Position numbers and translations under genes: made by a program. Shown here in pieces: positions 6,416 to 8,302 of a DNA stretch of 8,302 bases. Numbering within the stretch: the first letter of the stretch is position 1; each line of letters opens with the position of its first letter. The stretch comes from Nitrospiraceae bacterium. GTDB taxonomy: Bacteria; Nitrospirota; Nitrospiria; Nitrospirales; Nitrospiraceae. The notes below the pieces were generated by a model. The model saw nothing but the letters and a program-made list of their open reading frames with translations, was not told where the DNA came from and did not search any database. The DNA is taken from positions 1 to 8,302 of the forward strand of contig SXPO01000053.1 in NCBI GenBank assembly GCA_005793285.1, read 5' to 3'.

Positions 6416-8283
6416 GACTGTTTCGACGAGCTCCGAGCCGGTTCCGTTTTGGATGCATTCGAACTCACCATCGGCGCCTGCAGGGCCAGTTTCATATACG
6501 TCTCGATCACTTCTTTCGCCAGAGGAGCCGCAGCAGACCCCCCATGGCCCATGTGCTCGGCCAGCACTGCCACTGCGATCTTCGGCGACTCCACTGGGGC
6601 AAAGGCGACGAACCAGGCATGGTCGCGGAATTTCTTGGGAATGTTTTCCTGCGGTCCCGTTCGGAGGGCCGCGACCTGCGCCGTCCCCGTTTTCCCGCCG
6701 ATGGTGACCAGAGAGGATTTCGCTCTCGTCGCCGTTCCCTTCGTCACGACATCGGCCAGAGCTTCTTTGATGATGCGAAACGTCTCGGGCTTTGCGTTGA
6801 CTTTCCCACGCGGAACCGCCGGCAATTCTTGCAGATTGCCGGTGACTCGATCCATCACGGCCTGCACCAGGCGAGGCCGGTAATTGACCCCGTCATTCGC
6901 AACCGTGCCGATCAAACTCGCCATTTGCAGCGGGGTCACCGTCACATACCCTTGGCCGATCGCCGCCGAGACCGTTTCTCCTGGCAGCCAGGGTTCGTTT
7001 TTTGCCTTCTGTTTCCATGTCGTTGAGGGCATAATCCCGGCCCGCTCGGACGACAGCTCCACACCCGTTCCCTGCCCCAATCCGAATTCCTTGCCGAACT
7101 CGGCCATGACATCGATGCCCATGCGTTGGCCCACCGTGTAAAAATACACATCGCACGAATGCACGAGCGCGGCGTGAAGATCGACAGCCCCATGCCCGCT
7201 CGCTTTCCAATCGTGATAGATCCGTTTTCCGAACTGATAGCCCCCGTTGCAGAACACCGTGCTGGAAGGCGCCATCGTTTTCGTCTCTAACGCGGCCACC
7301 GCCATCGGAACCTTGAATGTCGAACCGGGAGGATACTGCCCTTGGGAGGCCCGATTGTTCAGCGGACGTCCTTCATCTTGAACGATCTCAACCCACTGCT
7401 TGGCCGTCAATTCGCGCGAGAGTACGTTCGGATCGAACCCCGGACGGCTGGCCATGGCGAGAATATCCCCGTTGGTCGGATCCAGCGCCACAATGGCGCC
7501 ATATTCCTGCCCCAGCAACTCCTCCGCCACCTTCTGCAGTCGAACATCGATCGTCAAATACAGATCGTTTCCCGCCTGCGGCTTCTCGACGACCTCGGCC
7601 CTCTTTTCATGTCCGAGCGCATCGACTTCGATGTTTTTCTGGCCGGCCTGGCCGCGCACATGGCGATCGAATGATTTTTCGACTCCATATTGGCCGACGA
7701 TGCTGCCTTGATGCAGGCCTGAAAATTCCGGCTTCTCCAATTGTTCGGATGAAATTTCTCCGACATATCCCAGCAGATGAGCCGCCGTCACGCCGCCCGG
7801 ATAGTTGCGTTGCGATTCAACCTCTACCATGACACCCGGAAGGTCCAAGCGATGCGATTCCACCAGCATCGCGTCTCGGAGCGTCATCCGATCCTTGATC
7901 TTACGCGGCAAGAGTTTGCCGCCCTTTCCTCCCAGCTTTTTTCGGATGAGCGCCGGGTCCAGGCCAAGCAGATCGGCCAACTGTTCCACCAACAGCTCGC
8001 GATCCTTCACATCTTCCAACGTGACATAGAGGCTGAAGCTCGGCACATTGTTCGCCAAGAGCACCCCATGCCGGTCATAGATCAACCCGCGAGCCGGTTC
8101 GAGTAACACCTGCCTGGTGCGATTGTTTTCAGACAAGTCCCGGTAGTAGGGCCCCTCCCGGATTTGCAAATGCCACAGCCGAAGGCCGAGCAGCGCAACG
8201 ACCAGAAAAAGACCAACCCGAAGAATCAGGAGACGGCGAGAGAACTCGCCGAATTCGGTTTCTGCAGCATGCCCCAACGCCAT
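6412..8283 (-). CDS. mrdA: Penicillin-binding protein 2 (peptidoglycan D,D-transpeptidase)
   Basis: Class B penicillin-binding protein that cross-links new glycan strands during elongation, anchored in the inner membrane with its enzyme domain in the periplasm. Its 623 residues compare with 633 in E. coli PBP2. A short cytoplasmic start is followed by one membrane segment (about 17-37), then the dimerisation/pedestal domain with RGLIYDRHGVLLANN (65-79) and YPGG..AAHLLGYVGEIS (161-178). The transpeptidase domain has all three motifs: STFK with nucleophile Ser321 and Lys324, SCD at 376-378 (the SxD form usual in PBP2), and KTGTAQ from Lys531. A serine-rich tail (about 607-623) looks disordered. 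The ATG at 8283 has only a weak AGG nine bases upstream. The frame stays open to the window edge, so a start further out cannot be excluded, but MALGHAAETEFGEFSRRL gives a normal length. It overlaps rodA by four bases. In many bacteria mreC/mreD come just before this gene; only 19 bases of upstream DNA are visible. Confidence 0.97.
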   Translation of the reverse strand: MALGHAAETEFGEFSRRLLILRVGLFLVVALLGLRLWHLQIREGPYYRDLSENNRTRQVLLEPARGLIYDRHGVLLANNVPSFSLYVTLEDVKDRELLVEQLADLLGLDPALIRKKLGGKGGKLLPRKIKDRMTLRDAMLVESHRLDLPGVMVEVESQRNYPGGVTAAHLLGYVGEISSEQLEKPEFSGLHQGSIVGQYGVEKSFDRHVRGQAGQKNIEVDALGHEKRAEVVEKPQAGNDLYLTIDVRLQKVAEELLGQEYGAIVALDPTNGDILAMASRPGFDPNVLSRELTAKQWVEIVQDEGRPLNNRASQGQYPPGSTFKVPMAVAALETKTMAPSSTVFCNGGYQFGKRIYHDWKASGHGAVDLHAALVHSCDVYFYTVGQRMGIDVMAEFGKEFGLGQGTGVELSSERAGIMPSTTWKQKAKNEPWLPGETVSAAIGQGYVTVTPLQMASLIGTVANDGVNYRPRLVQAVMDRVTGNLQELPAVPRGKVNAKPETFRIIKEALADVVTKGTATRAKSSLVTIGGKTGTAQVAALRTGPQENIPKKFRDHAWFVAFAPVESPKIAVAVLAEHMGHGGSAAAPLAKEVIETYMKLALQAPMVSSNASKTEPARSSSKQS

Positions 8284-8302
8284 AACGATAGGCCTATGTC
8301 CG

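Noticed and set aside
7317..7832. A 171-codon plus-strand open frame opposite mrdA.
   Set aside because: It is an antisense shadow of the PBP2 transpeptidase region, with an arginine/proline-rich low-information translation.
8288..8297. Perfect palindrome ATAGGCCTAT just before mrdA, as an operator.
   Set aside because: A single 10-bp palindrome at the window edge is easily due to chance and has no second copy or nearby promoter to support it.
1..8302. Mobile elements, CRISPR repeats, toxin-antitoxin or defence genes.
   Set aside because: The five housekeeping genes fill almost all of the window, and the three gaps (104, 90 and 162 bp) show no direct repeats, terminal inverted repeats or genes of these types.

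Overview
The window holds a run of five housekeeping genes, all on the minus strand. In transcription order they are mrdA (penicillin-binding protein 2), rodA (SEDS glycosyltransferase), rng (ribonuclease G), dprA/smf and topA (DNA topoisomerase I). The first four are complete. The window edge cuts off the 3' end of topA. The DNA is GC-rich, with G/C-ending codons preferred. Gene content and protein flavour suggest a Gram-negative-type bacterium; my best guess is a Nitrospira-like member of Nitrospirota. That is an impression from sequence style, not a database result, and I hold it at moderate to low confidence.

Region by region, from right to left (the direction of transcription): mrdA (8283-6412) and rodA (6415-5294) overlap by four bases in an ATGA arrangement. 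They form the peptidoglycan elongation pair: RodA polymerises glycan strands from lipid II and PBP2 cross-links them. A 162-bp gap follows (5293-5132). It contains a 27-codon open frame starting 10 bp after rodA, and a GC-rich leader that could fold just before the strong ribosome binding site of rng. The rng gene (5131-3623) encodes a 502-residue RNase E/G family endonuclease with an S1 domain, two catalytic aspartates and a zinc-link-like CxxC. A 90-bp gap with two hairpins but no clear U-tract separates it from dprA (GTG start at 3532, stop at 2405). A 104-bp gap then precedes topA (ATG at 2300). topA reads open for 766 codons to the left edge, covering the Toprim domain, the catalytic tyrosine region and four C-terminal zinc ribbons, the last cut off.

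Functionally the window joins the end of a cell-shape cluster (mreBCD probably lies just upstream, to the right, which is inference) to RNA processing and to the common dprA-topA pair for DNA handling. I see no mobile element, CRISPR array, tRNA, rRNA, toxin-antitoxin pair or defence gene. I do not think a new system is hidden here. The places most worth a second look are the rodA-rng gap, with its small open frame and structured leader, and a few departures from family motifs in DprA and TopA.
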